The notes under the pieces: generated by a model
Told to the model about the DNA's origin: nothing
The model's input: the letters and a program-made list of their open reading frames with translations, nothing else
The model's database searches: none
Translations under genes and position numbers: made by a program
Source of the DNA: Nymphaea colorata
Lineage: Eukaryota; Streptophyta; Magnoliopsida; Nymphaeales; Nymphaeaceae
Reading direction: 5' to 3'
DNA: 64,000 nucleotides
Assembly: GCF_008831285.2 (NCBI RefSeq)
Contig: NC_045138.2
Span: 246,001-310,000, forward strand
Part shown: in pieces, positions 50,611 to 63,040 of the stretch
Layout of the letters: each line of letters opens with the position of its first letter
Position numbering within the stretch: the first letter of the stretch is position 1

Positions 50611-50878
50611 GGGAGAGAAAGAAAGAGAAATCAAAGAGAAAAAAAATAAAAGAAAAAGAGAGAGATAGAAAGAGAAATCGAAGAGAGAACAATTTCATAG
50701 GAGGGAAAGAAAGAGAAATCAAAGAGAAAATTATTAAAAGGAAAAAGAGAGAGATAGAAAGAGAAATCGAAGAGAGAACAGTTTCATAGGAGAGAAAGAA
50801 AGAGAAATCAAAGAGAAAACAATAAAAGAAAAAAGAGAGAGATAGAAAGAGAAATCTAAGAGAGAACAATTTCATCAG
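50611..50878. repeat. Purine-rich tandem array, three ~88-bp units
   Basis: Units anchored on GAAAGAAAGAGAAATC at about 50617, 50705 and 50794 (periods 88 and 89). Each ends in 'gaagagagaac(a/t)(a/g)tttcat'. Nearly one strand is purine throughout, so both strands show long, low-complexity open frames. It is not coding, and a triplex-prone H-DNA structure is possible. Confidence 0.8.
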
Positions 50879-52087
50879 GACATAACTATTATTTCAAAAA
50901 ACTCCATATGTACATTGGAATGCCTTTGACTGATAAAAAGTTTCTCATCAGTTTCACTTTCACTTTGTTGTGTTTGTGAATCTCAGTAGTTATAAGGTGA
51001 TCCGATTTAGATCTGACTCGTCACATGTTGTTCAATTTGATTCTGAATTGTCAGATTTCTATTCGAACACAGAAAGTAGATAACTATGCAGAAACTTTAA
51101 CATGTTATTGGAAAATCAAATATTTATCGGACTAAAAGAAACCCAAATATCAAGTGTACGTACTTGCTAATGGGATTTGGATTTTCTTACCAGATCCAAT
51201 TACTTAGGATCCAATTAAATTGCATGTCAACCATTGACATCCCAGATCTTGAAATATCGGAGGTTCAACATCAAGTCTGTGGATCTCCACATTGACCTTA
51301 GGATTGTCTACAAAGAAAAAAAAAAAAAAAGTGTGGATTATGTCACAAAATGTGTAGTTGATACATCACAAGTCAGAACTCAGACCCCTGCCCTCAAGCC
51401 TTGCTTTTTATTGGAGATCCACTTATTGAGAGGGTTTTTTTTTTTTTTTTTTTTTGCACAAGCAAGTAAATAGAAAAATTAATTAAAAATGTTTAAAAGT
51501 CATTAACAGTACATATGCAGTGAAAATAGGTAATTGTTTATTCTTAATAATGTATACAACACGTTTAATTTTACAATAATATAATTATACAATTTTATGA
51601 CGTTATCTGCATTTAATTATTAGTAAAAATGCAATAGAATCAAATTAAAAATTAAACATTATCATCTTTAATTCAGAGGGGAAGGGGCGTCCAGTTTTTT
51701 TGACTTGGCTATACTGTACTAATGACACAAGCAACGTATCTTGTTTTTCTTCTCATTAGCTCAAAGCACCCTATTCTTTAAGGACAACGAATCTCTTCTC
51801 GAGTAAAAGAAGAACATCAAAGTATCTAGCAAATCTTTAGTAAAGAAGAACTTTATTTTTTTTTTTAGTATGAAGAATCTTTATTTAGGGGTAGAGCTAA
51901 GGATGTCGATGGATCCAATATCCGACTTAATTTGGCATGCAAAGAAAAAAAATTGACATCCGATTAAGAAATTGGATGTATTTGGATTTAAAAAATGCAA
52001 CTATATCAGATTTGGATTTGAATTTATATGCAAATGTAAAGAACTTTTAAAACTTTCAAAATTTATATGTAAATGTAAAAAATTAAG

Positions 52088-52146
<59 letters not shown>

Positions 52147-52445
52147 GAAAATTTTTATTTTGTTCCCTGCTAAAATTTTGAAACTATAGTTTGACCCCTA
52201 CAACAAAAAAATTTCTGGCTTTGCCCCTGCTTTCACATATGAAAATATAGTATGCATTTCATTGTATAATTAAAAGTTGGATTCAGACTTGGATCATGTT
52301 AAAATGAAAATCAGATATCGGACCGGATCTGGACTGTAAATTTTAAAATTGGATTCACATTTATTTTTTCTTTCATTGATATTCAAATCTAAATACGTGA
52401 ACCTCTGATAATCGAATAGGGTAATGCCATACATTCAGTTCGAAT
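50879..52445. repeat. Repeat-rich intergenic DNA with third copy of a downstream block
   Basis: 51110-51440 matches both 46440-46800 and 60010-60410 ('gctaatggga(t/t)ttggatttt', 'ccagatccaattacttaggat', 'aggattgtctaca', 'gtcagaactcag'), here with an A-run in place of the AT tract. 51890-52440 is GGATC-dialect text opening with AAGGATGTCGATGGATCC, holding an (AT)n tract at 52093-52141 and a 'ctttgcccctg' repeat piece at 52140-52240. No gene is seen. Confidence 0.5.
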
Positions 52446-52469
52446 CTGATCTGATGGGGTATCTTTCTT

Positions 52470-52660
52470 TTGCCGGCCATACGCCACGCAAGGTCGGGGA
52501 GAGAATGGGACTGCCTTTTAGAAAGATACAAAAGACAGCACATCTTCCCTTCCGTTTGTCGCGTTGACGATTTGTCCTTGTGAAGAGAGATTTTGTCTGA
52601 GATCAAGAAAGAGCAGTAGTTGTGAGGAGCTTCAGCCTGCTCATCCGGTAAGAGAAAGTA
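52470..52660 (+). promoter_or_regulatory. Possible non-coding leader exon of the second NLR
   Basis: GC-richer sequence than its surroundings ends at CATCCG|GTAAGAG (about 52648), a good 5' splice site. An acceptor-like AAAAAGCAG lies at 54494-54502, just before the NLR ATG at 54508. A leader intron of about 1.85 kb would join them. This is inference only; the first exon could instead belong to an unrecognised transcript. Confidence 0.25.
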
Positions 52661-54390
52661 TTTCTTCTTCTTGCTTCTCTTACCTTGTTTCATTAATCGA
52701 TTGCCATTCTCCCCGTCTCTTGATTAGTCTAATTCCAAATTCATATTTTTGGAGGCCAATTGATAAACAAATTGATCCAAACCTTGTGTCTGTAAACATC
52801 ATTTTTTTTCATCAAAATTAATAAATTTAATAACCATATGATTAAAGCAAATCGATTAATCATATCTCATTAGTTTATCTTACAAGAACATTTATTTACT
52901 TAATGTATAGAAAGAAAACAGAGGGCTTCAAAAGTCAGCTATTTATAGTATATCAGTATCCATTGAGCTAAAAATAGTTTTATGTTTCAGAAAAATTGAA
53001 TTATATTAACGCATGATATTGAGATCATGCAGTGGCCAGGTCCGATATTTCTTGCTAAGGGGCAGTAATACTTCACTTGAAACTTCTAACAGGCAACCAA
53101 TTAGGGATGTCAATGGATCTAATACTTCACTTGGAACTGGAATTTGACATTCCAATTCTAATGTGGGAAGGACATTTTTCATTAATTTATTAAAACATAA
53201 GCAAGACATTTTTCCAATTAGTAAATTTGTCCCCATAGCAATTTAGTGTCTCATTTATAGAAAATATATGTTAAAGTAATTTTCATGAAATAAAAATTAT
53301 TTTGTCAATTTATTGTTCTTTTAGAAAATGTAAGTGCATTTTATACTCTTCAAAATATTAGTCACAATATACAAAGAACTTAAAGTAAACTCATCATTTT
53401 CTCTCTCACTATATGTACGCACTATAAATTTAGCTACTATATCTAACATTTTTATTCTTTTTTCATTTGTCAAATCAAGTTAAACTATTCAAGAACATTA
53501 CCTAAAGCTTTTCAATATCAACAATATTGGGATACGTTTCTATTTTTCGTTTTTCTTATAAATTACATTTTCCCACATGTTTAATAATCTAAATGGCCCT
53601 TCTAAGAATTTTCAAACTATTAGAACATTGATTAGGAAATATGTGTTTCTCTTCAATTGCTGTGGGAACAAATTTATTAACTGAAAAATGTCATTCTCAT
53701 ATCTTAATAAATACTGAATAAGTGAGCATGAACATTTTGCCCTTTTTAAGGGGTAGTTTGGCTGCAGGGACACATTGTGAATGTTCCATGAATCTGCCCA
53801 AAAAAATGAAAAAAGGTTCACTGAACAATATTTCTCCTGTCCAATGAACATTCTATTATGATGGGCAGTGAATGATTTCGTTTCATAAACTAATTGGATA
53901 TGTTCATTAATCCATTTGCATCCTACCTCGCTATATAGTTGTAAAGGAGGCCCTGAGAAACCAGCAAGAAATCTTAGCATGCATGTCCACTGGAATCTGG
54001 TATCCATCGGATCCAGTTACCGAACTGTACCAAATCTGAATTGGATTACCAATAAGATTTGTTTTGCTTATTCTTCTTTTGGAGTTTTTTTTTTTTAAGA
54101 ACTCTCTTCTGTTTTCGACATCTCATTCTAACAGGAAAATTTGGGTTCCAAAGAACACAGTGTTCCTATTATCAAACACACTGTGTTCTTGTTGCTATTC
54201 CTTCTTGTACACTTCCAGGCCTAAAAGTTAGAACACTTAAGGCTGTACCATAGAATTTGTTCTTATTGATGTGCAGCTTTGTGATTAAGTGGAAAAGTTT
54301 AAGTTGTTTGCTCACTTAACTTAAAACACTAAAAAGAATATCTCGGTTCTACAGGACAATCATACCCCACTTTGTATCGCAAGAAAAACC
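52661..54390. other. AT-rich DNA upstream of the second NLR
   Basis: No gene is recognised. A solo AGGGATGTCAATGGATC terminus of the GGATC-dialect family sits at 53104, and GGATC-like text at 53990-54050. The rest is AT-rich unique sequence. Confidence 0.45.
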
Positions 54391-54507
54391 AATCTTCCTT
54401 TTGACTTGAACTGTAGTAATTTTACAGTTGTACTCTTTCTTGTTTTTCCACTCCTCTTGAAAATTTCTGTTCCTCTTGCTCTTGCATCTACTGAAAAAGC
54501 AGGGAAG

Positions 54508-57500
54508 ATGGCAATAGTAATCGACGCACTTGCAGAAAAAGCTATTTCTAGTCTATTGGACGCTGTAACCAGTTTGTTGAGAGAAGAGGTGGACCTCATC
54601 TTGAATGCCAAAGATGAACTCAAGAAGCTCCAGAGGAAGCTGGAACACTTGGAGGTGTCCCTTAAGGATGTAGATCACAAGCCCTTTTTCAGCAGCGAGC
54701 GCGACAGGTATCTGGAGGGAGAGTTGAAGGACGTTTTTTACGATGCTCAGGACATCATCGAAAAATACCAAACCGAAATTAAGCTCAGCAAAAGGGAGAA
54801 CGATTCTTTAACTTCATGGAACAAGGTAAGAAAGCCCTGGATCACTCTATCCTCTTGCTTTAAGGAACATGTGCGTGCTTCCTACAAATTTTCTAATGAA
54901 ACTAAGAAAATCAATGAAAGGCTTGATGCAATAAAAAAAGATTGGGAAATGGTGGATCTACTCAAAACAACACTCAATAGAAGGTTTGAGGACCCTGTTC
55001 ATGGTGAACATGACAACTCCCGAGAGACAACCCATCACATGGGTGCACAACCACCCACAGGCAGGAAGGATGATAAAAGGGAGATAGTGAAGAGGCTCTT
55101 GTCTGACGAATCTGCACATAGTAGTATGACTAAGAAGGGAAGTGTTTCCATTATCTCTATTGTAGGAAAGGGTGGCATCGGCAAAACGACTCTTGCAAAA
55201 ATGGTTTTTAGTGAAATCGAACAACAGCTTGGGGAACGTAGGTGGTGGGTTTGTGTTTCAGAAAGGCCAAACCGTAAGGATTTATTGCAGAAAATACTAA
55301 AGGAAGTGCACAAGAAATCCAAAGAAGACATTAACGGCTCCTTGAGTGAGTTGTGCACACAATTACGGAACGAGGTCTCAAAGGAAAAATTTTTGTTGGT
55401 CCTAGATGATGTGTGGGAACTAAACTGGTGGGAAGAAGAGGTAGGGGGAACATTGATGGGGGGTGCAATGGGGAGCAAAATTTTGATTACCAGTAGAAAG
55501 AAAGATGTATCAAGGGGATGGGTGCTTATTATATGCATCCATTACCAGAACTTAGTTTCCACCAAAGTTGGGAGTTGTTTATAAAAGAGGCATTAGGAGA
55601 AGGTCAAGCCGAACGGAATTTGGAGATCCATAATGTAAGAGATGTTGGAGAGAGCATAGTCGAGAAGTGTGGTGGGTTGCCGCTTGTGATTAAGACGGTA
55701 GGGTCCATGATGCGTACCAAGCAAATAAGTAGGGAGGACTGGCAGTTCGTTGAGGATTGTAAGATATGGGAATGGAAGATGCCTGCAGCCTCAACGTCGT
55801 CGTCTGAAATAGGGGGCCATATTCTTCCTGGTCTCATACTAAGCTACGATGACTTGCCATATTATTTGAAGAGTTGTTTTGTGTATTGCTGCATTTTTCC
55901 AAAGGATTATGAGATTGAAAGGGAGAGACTGATCATACAATGGGTGCACGGATTGATTGAGGAAAAGGAAGGCAGAGATGTGGAAGCGACAGCAAGCCAA
56001 TGCATTAAAGATTTGATAAAACGATGCTTGATTGAAGAAATTGATTTAAAGAAAATCAAATTGCATGACATTTTGCATTACCTTGCCTCATATATCGGTG
56101 GAAGGGAATATAGCCATGCGTCTACTTCTCAACACACACGCCATATGTCGTTACTTGCTGCAGACAATGTAAAAGAGACCATGCATAATGCCACAGCCAC
56201 AACACATAAGTTGCGCACGTTGTTGGGTGCATCCTCGTGCCACATGACCAATTTCAATTGGTTGAGGGTGCTGTCATTGAGGGGATATAGGATGTATGAG
56301 TTGCCAAATTCCATTCAATGCCTTGCACTTCTAAAATATCTCCATCTAAGCTGGTCTAAGGTGAGAAGATTGCCCAGTTCAATCAGCAGACTCTATAACT
56401 TGCAAACATTAGATTTAAGTTATAGTAGAATTGAAGAGTTGCCCAAGGAAATAGGCGAACTGTGCAACCTGAGGTATCTTGGGCTGGAAGTTACACAGGA
56501 ATTGAAATTTATAGCAGAAGGCTTGAGGAAGCTTACCAATTTACGGACCTTGCATAGGTTCGTGGTATGCGATGACAAAAGGGGCACAAAGGGATGCAAT
56601 ATTAGGGAACTAAAAGACTTGAACAAACTGAAGGGAGAATTGTCAATAGAAGGTTTGGGAGGGAGTAGAAAAGCAATTGATCATGTAGGAAATGCTCAAT
56701 TGCTAAAGGAGAAGCATGGCATAATCAGTTTGCTATTAAACTTTGGGTTTGCGACATGTAATGACAAACAGAGCAGTGCTTCTGAACAGAGTGGTGTGCT
56801 GGAGGCATTGGAACCTCCACTTGGGCTGGAGTGCTTGAAGATAAGTGATTACAAAGGAAAGATTCCAGCTTGGCATTTGAAGACTGAGTATTATACCATG
56901 CTACATTCACTAAAGCTGGACAGTTGCTATTTATGGGAAAAACTAATATGCATTACTTCATTGAAAGCAGTATATGTCAACAATTGCCCAGCACTATGTG
57001 AAATAGCTAGCATGCCTGCCTTGGAGTCGCTGGAGGTGAAAGATTGCAGCAGCCTAGAGCAATTACCTCGTCACATGCCGTCTCTCAAGTCGTTGAAGGT
57101 GGACGATTTGCCCAACTGGGAGGGTTGGCCAGCAGGTGGATCAGGGGAAACAACACTTACTTCTATGCCTTGCTTAAGAGAGGCAGATTTTGCGAATTGT
57201 CCAAAGATGCAGACACAAGGCTTGATTTATGCGCTATCGCAACTGGCAGGGCATGAGGGTCAAGCGACTCAGCTCCAAAAGCTGTCAGTGCAGAATTGCC
57301 CAAGTGCAAGATTGGGATGGAAGTTGCTTGAGCAACTGCCTAACCTCATTGAGTTGGAGTTGGATTCAAAATCAGCAGTACTAGTGCCATCGCCATTGCC
57401 ATCACAGGTATCCACATTTCTACCTTCCCTCAAGACTCTGGAATTGAGAGACAACACGAATGTTGATGAGGAGGTCAAATGGGGAAGGTTGCCTCAGTGG

Positions 57501-57824
57501 GTGTGGGGTCTCTCTCAACTGGAGTACTTGAGCCTAGATTCTTTCTCTGAGGAGATCAGCTTGGGAGGCCACTGGCAATGCCTCCCCAAACTGAGAAGGC
57601 TATGGCTTCATGACTTCCCCAATCTGAAGTCTGTGGTGGAGGTGAATAATAATATTACTGCCCAACAACAACAAAATGGAACAACATGTCCCTCCGATGC
57701 ACAGCAACAACAGATCGCCTGCCTCTCCAACCTTCAATCGTTGTGGATTGTTAATTGTCCAGCACTCGATCTGCCGCAGGAGTTAAGGGACCGTCTTGGA
57801 GGAAGAATGATAAAAGTTCTCTAA
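54508..57824 (+). CDS. CC-NB-LRR (NLR) disease-resistance gene with one frameshift
   Basis: NLR immune receptor, single exon, about 1,105 codons if one base were not missing. The ATG at 54508 (MAIVIDALAEKAIS) is the first ATG in frame. The N-terminal Rx-type coiled coil carries a variant EDVID-like motif (VFYDAQDIIEKYQ, 77-89). NB-ARC motifs are P-loop GKGGIGKTT (220-228), kinase-2 LLVLDDVW (296-303) and ILITSR (325-330). The frame then breaks at about 55510-55530 and reopens from 55518 to 57824 with GLPL, YCCIFPKDYE and LHD instead of MHD. LRRs follow, ending in LPQELRDRLGG. Compared with the sister copy, one base is missing in the window just after ITSRKKDVS. Everything else is open, so it is either a very young pseudogene or a sequence error. 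If expressed as is, it would end about 20 residues after the break, lacking most of NB-ARC and all LRRs. Confidence 0.88.
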
Positions 57825-60000
57825 AATGTTTTAGTGTTTAAAATTGATGACGATCTGAAACTATTTTTTTTGGTTAAATATGTATCTTTTTTCATTTTGT
57901 CGGCTATTTTCTTTCTCTCCCTTGTTTGATTTAGGTCTTGTAAATATTTTATGTTATGTTTTTTATCTCCAAAAGTAAAGATCCCATGTATGGAAGTGCA
58001 AATTAAAATTAACATTCAATGAAGGTAACTCCCATGACACTAAAGTGTACACGTCACATGCCCCTCACAACCAAGGCTGCCATGTTATATATATATATAT
58101 ATATATTAAAATGATCGACAATGTTCCGGCTATTCAGATTCCGAATTCTTTTGGATTTGTATCAACGAGTCAGGACTGTCCAAGAAGTGTTTGTTTCACA
58201 AATTAGATAAATGAAGGCTAAAGAAGTAGATCAAAAAAAAAAACTGAAAAAAATACCAATTATGTGAATATTGGTACATAAACGACACCATATATGAATG
58301 ATGCAAGCGTGCTTTTTGGTCAAATAGAAGGCAATGTACTTTGGCCTGAATCGGTACAGATACTAAAATTACCTTTTTCCTTTAAGAACATTTTAAAAAA
58401 CAATTTTGAATGTTATTTTGTTTTATATACATCAATGGACGCATGCAGGCTCCGATTATATTTTTGTTTTTCATCTTTCGGCCATTAATATGCATCAAAT
58501 GACATGCACAAGTTTAAAACACATACACGCAATCTCAAAAATGGGTTTATATTCTTAACTCTTGAGAAGATGCACTAGCTGTATACATTCCTTCACTATC
58601 ATTTATAGCTCATGCACTTTTTAGTTTGTGGGGATATATGGAAGTATTAAAATTTTCAATGTGTAAGGTTCTAAGAAATCACACCAACTATGTCCATTTC
58701 AAGCTTTTTGGCATCACTTGTTTTACAAGGAAGCAGGCCCTGCCTGCTCGGCCATTCTTGAATTATAGACTCATTCTTGAAGGGACTAAAAGTTTTTCTT
58801 CTCTCTTTAGGGCACATGCCATGATGATTTTAATACACTAATTCCAAAATTTTAATTCTTGTTTCATCAAACACATAATTTTCAATTCTAAAATCAAAAT
58901 TTCAGACTATCAAACACGTAGGAAAACCAAAATTCAAGGTCGTCAAATGCCCCCATTAAGGTTAGTCCTCTAAGGCTTTCCAAGAAGTGTTTATGGCATC
59001 ATTGAAGGAGGTTCCACCAAATGGGGTAGTTGGCCAAGTAGTTCCCTCTAAGCAGGCCAAATAATTAAAAAATTGGCTTCTTTCAAGCACACTTCACAAG
59101 GTTTCACACTAGGAGATAGTTTGATGGCCATGGAATGTGCTTAACAAAACACACACATTCCATTTAAATGATTTTCAAATCATGTGCTGCCCACGCGGAT
59201 CAGATTTCGATCAGATATATTCTTAATCATATCCACTTTTTCAAATATTCGCATATTTAAATTCAAATACAAATTTAAAAAAATCATATCTCAGTCTGAA
59301 ATTCAAGTTTACAATCCAAATTTGATCCAAATCCGGTTTTTATATTTATATTCAAATCCGAATCAGAATTTTCATCCAAATTTTATCAATTTTTAGCATT
59401 AGACAAGATATCTGTCAAAAAATAAATCTGATCGAATATTTATATATATCCAAATTCAAATATGAACGGATGACATTTCTTAAATCCGAATTCAATCTTC
59501 TGATATTTTTTTACATTGAATTTTTTCAAATCGATTTGGTTGAACATTTGATTCAGATCGGATATATTGACAACCCACTGCCGGACATGGTGTTCTGGGT
59601 GAATGGCTGGACAGGAGTATAAATTACTCCCTTGTTCGTCTCCTGCCCTGCAGTGAACTCTACTTGAGCCCTCTTCTCTGTCTCTCCTTATCCTCCGCCT
59701 CTAATTCTCTCGTCCTTTTCTCTTGTTCGCTCTATCTTGCGCCCTTGCCTATGTCTCTCTGTTGCTCATTGTCACCCTCCATTCCAGCTACCGCTCTTCA
59801 AGCAGAAGTTTCATCCATCTCTATCGTCACCAGGGGCGGTGCCAGGATTTTCCTTAAGGGCGGGCAGACAGTCCAACCTCTTGATCTGGATATGGCCAAA
59901 TTGAATTCAATTCTAAAAAATACATTGCGCGCACTTAAAAAAATTATAATTTTTAATGTAAATTTTTTTTTTTCATTCGCCAGGGTGGGGCCATGGCCTT
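57825..60000. repeat. Downstream flank of the second NLR (duplicated block, copy B part 1)
   Basis: 58185-59330 corresponds to 48700-49560, and 58305-58450 to 45265-45430. 59190-59575 is a GGATC-dialect island ending TATTGACAACCC. 59600-59820 is C/T-rich and non-repetitive without a recognised gene. 59824-60000 starts CAGGGGCGGTGCCAGGATTT, a typical edge of the 'ggggcgg' dispersed family. An (AT)n tract lies at 58087-58107. Confidence 0.5.
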
Positions 60001-60206
60001 TTCCAGGTGAACAATTTAATATTTATCGGATTACAAGGAACGCTAATATCAAGTCTAGGTAGGTCGCTAATGGGATCTGGATTTTGTCACCAGATCCAAT
60101 TACTTAGGATCAAATTAAGTTGCATGTGAACCATTGATATCCCAAATCTTGAAATCTTGGCGGTTCAAGATCAAGCTTTGGATCTCCACACTGGCCTTAA
60201 GATTGT

Positions 60207-60301
<95 letters not shown>

Positions 60302-62237
60302 ATTACATTACAAACTTTGTAATTGATACATCTCCAACATGTAGATCTGAAGTCAGAACTCAGGCTCGTGCCCCCAAAAGCATTGCTTTTAATGGGAGAT
60401 CCACTTATTTAGAGGGTGCTTAGTAACAGGAATGCTATTGAAACCCACTGTTCCATGGATCCTTTCTTTTTGTTTGTTTTTACAACACATTAATTTGGGG
60501 AACACTATGTTCCAAAGAACGAAGCAATCCTATTACCAAACACGAAGTGTTTATCAACATAAAAGGATTTGCTCAACAATCACTTTTGCTCAACGTATAA
60601 AAAGATTTCCTATAACCACATAAAATTTTGTAAGATAATATCGGGTCTAACTAATTAACTCGGATCCGAATCAGTTTGTTCATTGCCCCATGTGACTTTT
60701 TCCAATGCGTCACCTCTTTGGACGTGGGTCCCATCTCTATGGAAGTCAATGAGGCCGTTCTTTTACATCCAACCGCTTTTCTCTCCCTCCCTTTCGCCGT
60801 TACTCACGGATTCCATATACTCCAAGTTTTGCCCGTCAAACTATTGGCATATTGCATTTTTGCCACTTTTTCTCTGATTAATTTTTTTAGTCTACCCAAA
60901 AACTTTTTAATGTACTTTACGGTTGACTGACGAAAATGCTTCTGCAAGTAAATTAATGGCAGTACAAGAAAAACTCAGGGAAGATAATTTTAATAATGCA
61001 TAAATTATATATTTAATAATATATAACCATTAACTTGTCCAACAACATTTAAAAAAAAAAACACATACTAGTATAGTTGACTTTTAAATGCTACCAAAGC
61101 AACCTAAAATTTGTTTAATTAATTTATTTGTTTAAAGAAAAGAAAATAGCTTCCTTATATATTATATTTTACAATATGTTCTTTGTCCAAATGAGTACGC
61201 GAGAAGTTCCCTATATATATTCATTCCTGTGAGTTGTTGAAATTTCTTATAAAGGAAAAAAGAAAATATCATTTCTTGGTTCACGTGAGTTGTTCAAATC
61301 CAAATATGTGAACATCCCATGAATTAAATAGGGTAAGAATACATCCAGATCAAATTTAATTGTTGGTATACCAAAATTTGACTCGACCAATTATTTTCTA
61401 AATCTATCCGTTTGGAGCCCTAATTATAATGGGCAGTGGTGATATCATTTTTATAAACATGAGCTTTTGACACAATCCGAACGCTATGTGCAGTCAGTCA
61501 TTAATTGCTTCGGACTCTCATTAAAGCCAAGTCCAAAGAGCATTATGTTTCAATTGATTTAGAAAACGTAATCACCAAGCATAATTGATGTAATTATATA
61601 CGTCTTCATTAATCCATGCATTTGAGAGGTTACAGTTCGGACGCGTGCACCCGTCCTGACCACACCTTGAATAAATAAGAGATGGGTATAGGGGTGAAGC
61701 TAGAAACTTATGATTAAGGGTCATTAATATTAAATTTTAAATTTTTGACAAAAATAAAAACTAATTAATGAAAAACAAACTGCCTAAGATGTCAACATAC
61801 AAATGACTTTTTCTTTTTGCCGACACGTTCCTTCCGCTTTCTCATGGGTACCATGAAATTAATTTCATAAATAAGTGGTTGTTAATTTAATGAATCCGTC
61901 TCAATCATGAATATGATATAAATAAAAGAAATTCATAAAATATAACAAACTATTTATCTTTGTCAAGCGACCCCGTTAACCATTGTATCAAATAAATTTG
62001 ATTTTTTTCAGATAAGGCAAAGTATAGTGGCAGATCCGCTGCATGACAAAGGTGTAATTTTTTAAAAACATAGGGGTGGTTAACAACCTTGAGTCAAAAA
62101 TAGCAAGTTTCGCAATTTTAACAAAAAGAAAATTCATTTCTCTCTCTCTCTCTCTCTCTCTCTAACACGTTGAAAACTTGAAAGGAAAACATCTGAACCG
62201 AAAATTCACTGCCCTCTCTCCCTCTCTAGGCACGGAC
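60001..62237. repeat. Duplicated downstream block, copy B part 2, with GH28 promoter
   Basis: Collinear with 46436-48605 (see that entry), including an (AT)n tract of about 85 bases at 60212-60299. The last 100 bases hold a (CT)n tract (62139-62162) and the leader of the GH28 gene, so its promoter is part of the duplicated unit. No independent gene is seen. Confidence 0.65.
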
Positions 62238-62990
62238 ATGGAGAAGCCGTTGTTCTATGGCGGTCTGAGGAGCCAGAGATCATCATGGGCGGTGCCTCTT
62301 CTGGTTCTAACTTTCCTGGCGGTTTTGTGGACGCACATGAAGGGGATATCCCGTTCCCGACGTGGGAATCCGGCGGTTTGCCGGATGGTGGCCGGGAGAG
62401 GACGTGCGCCGGATTCTTCGACCGGAGTTGGGGAGAAGGAAGGCAGGGGAGAAGGATCGAGGTGGTGTCCGTATCCGATTTCGGAGGGGTGGGAGATGGA
62501 AAGACGTCGAACACGGAGGCGTTTCGGAAGGCCATCGAGTACCTGAGGCCGTTCGGAGAGAAGGGCGGGTCGCAGTTGAACGTCCCGAGAGGGAGGTGGC
62601 TCACCGGATCTTTCAATCTCACCAGCAACTTCACTCTCTTTTTGGAGGAGGGTGCAACCATCTTGGGCTCTCAGGTAGATATAGATAGCTATAATCAGAG
62701 AGAGGGAGAGAGAGATTTCCTCTTCTCTGTTGACTATTTTGCTTTGATTTGCATTCTTGTTGTGTTGGTTTCTTGGTGTTGATGAATTCGTATTTTTGTT
62801 TCTCTATGGCGAGAGATTGAATTCGATCCTTATCTCTCTCTTTCTCTTTCTCAAATTTACTCGTTTTCAGGTTTTGCTGAGTATACGCGCCTCTAGATCA
62901 TTTAATTTATTTAAAGTCTTGTTAATCGGTTATAGTCTATATTTCAGAAAGTTATCTCATTTTTCTCTATCATCTTTGGACTTTTCGACC

Positions 62991-63040
<50 letters not shown>

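Noticed and set aside
50571-50875. Lys/Glu-rich and Phe/Leu/Ser-rich frames
   Set aside because: They come from the homopurine tandem array; no protein is expected.
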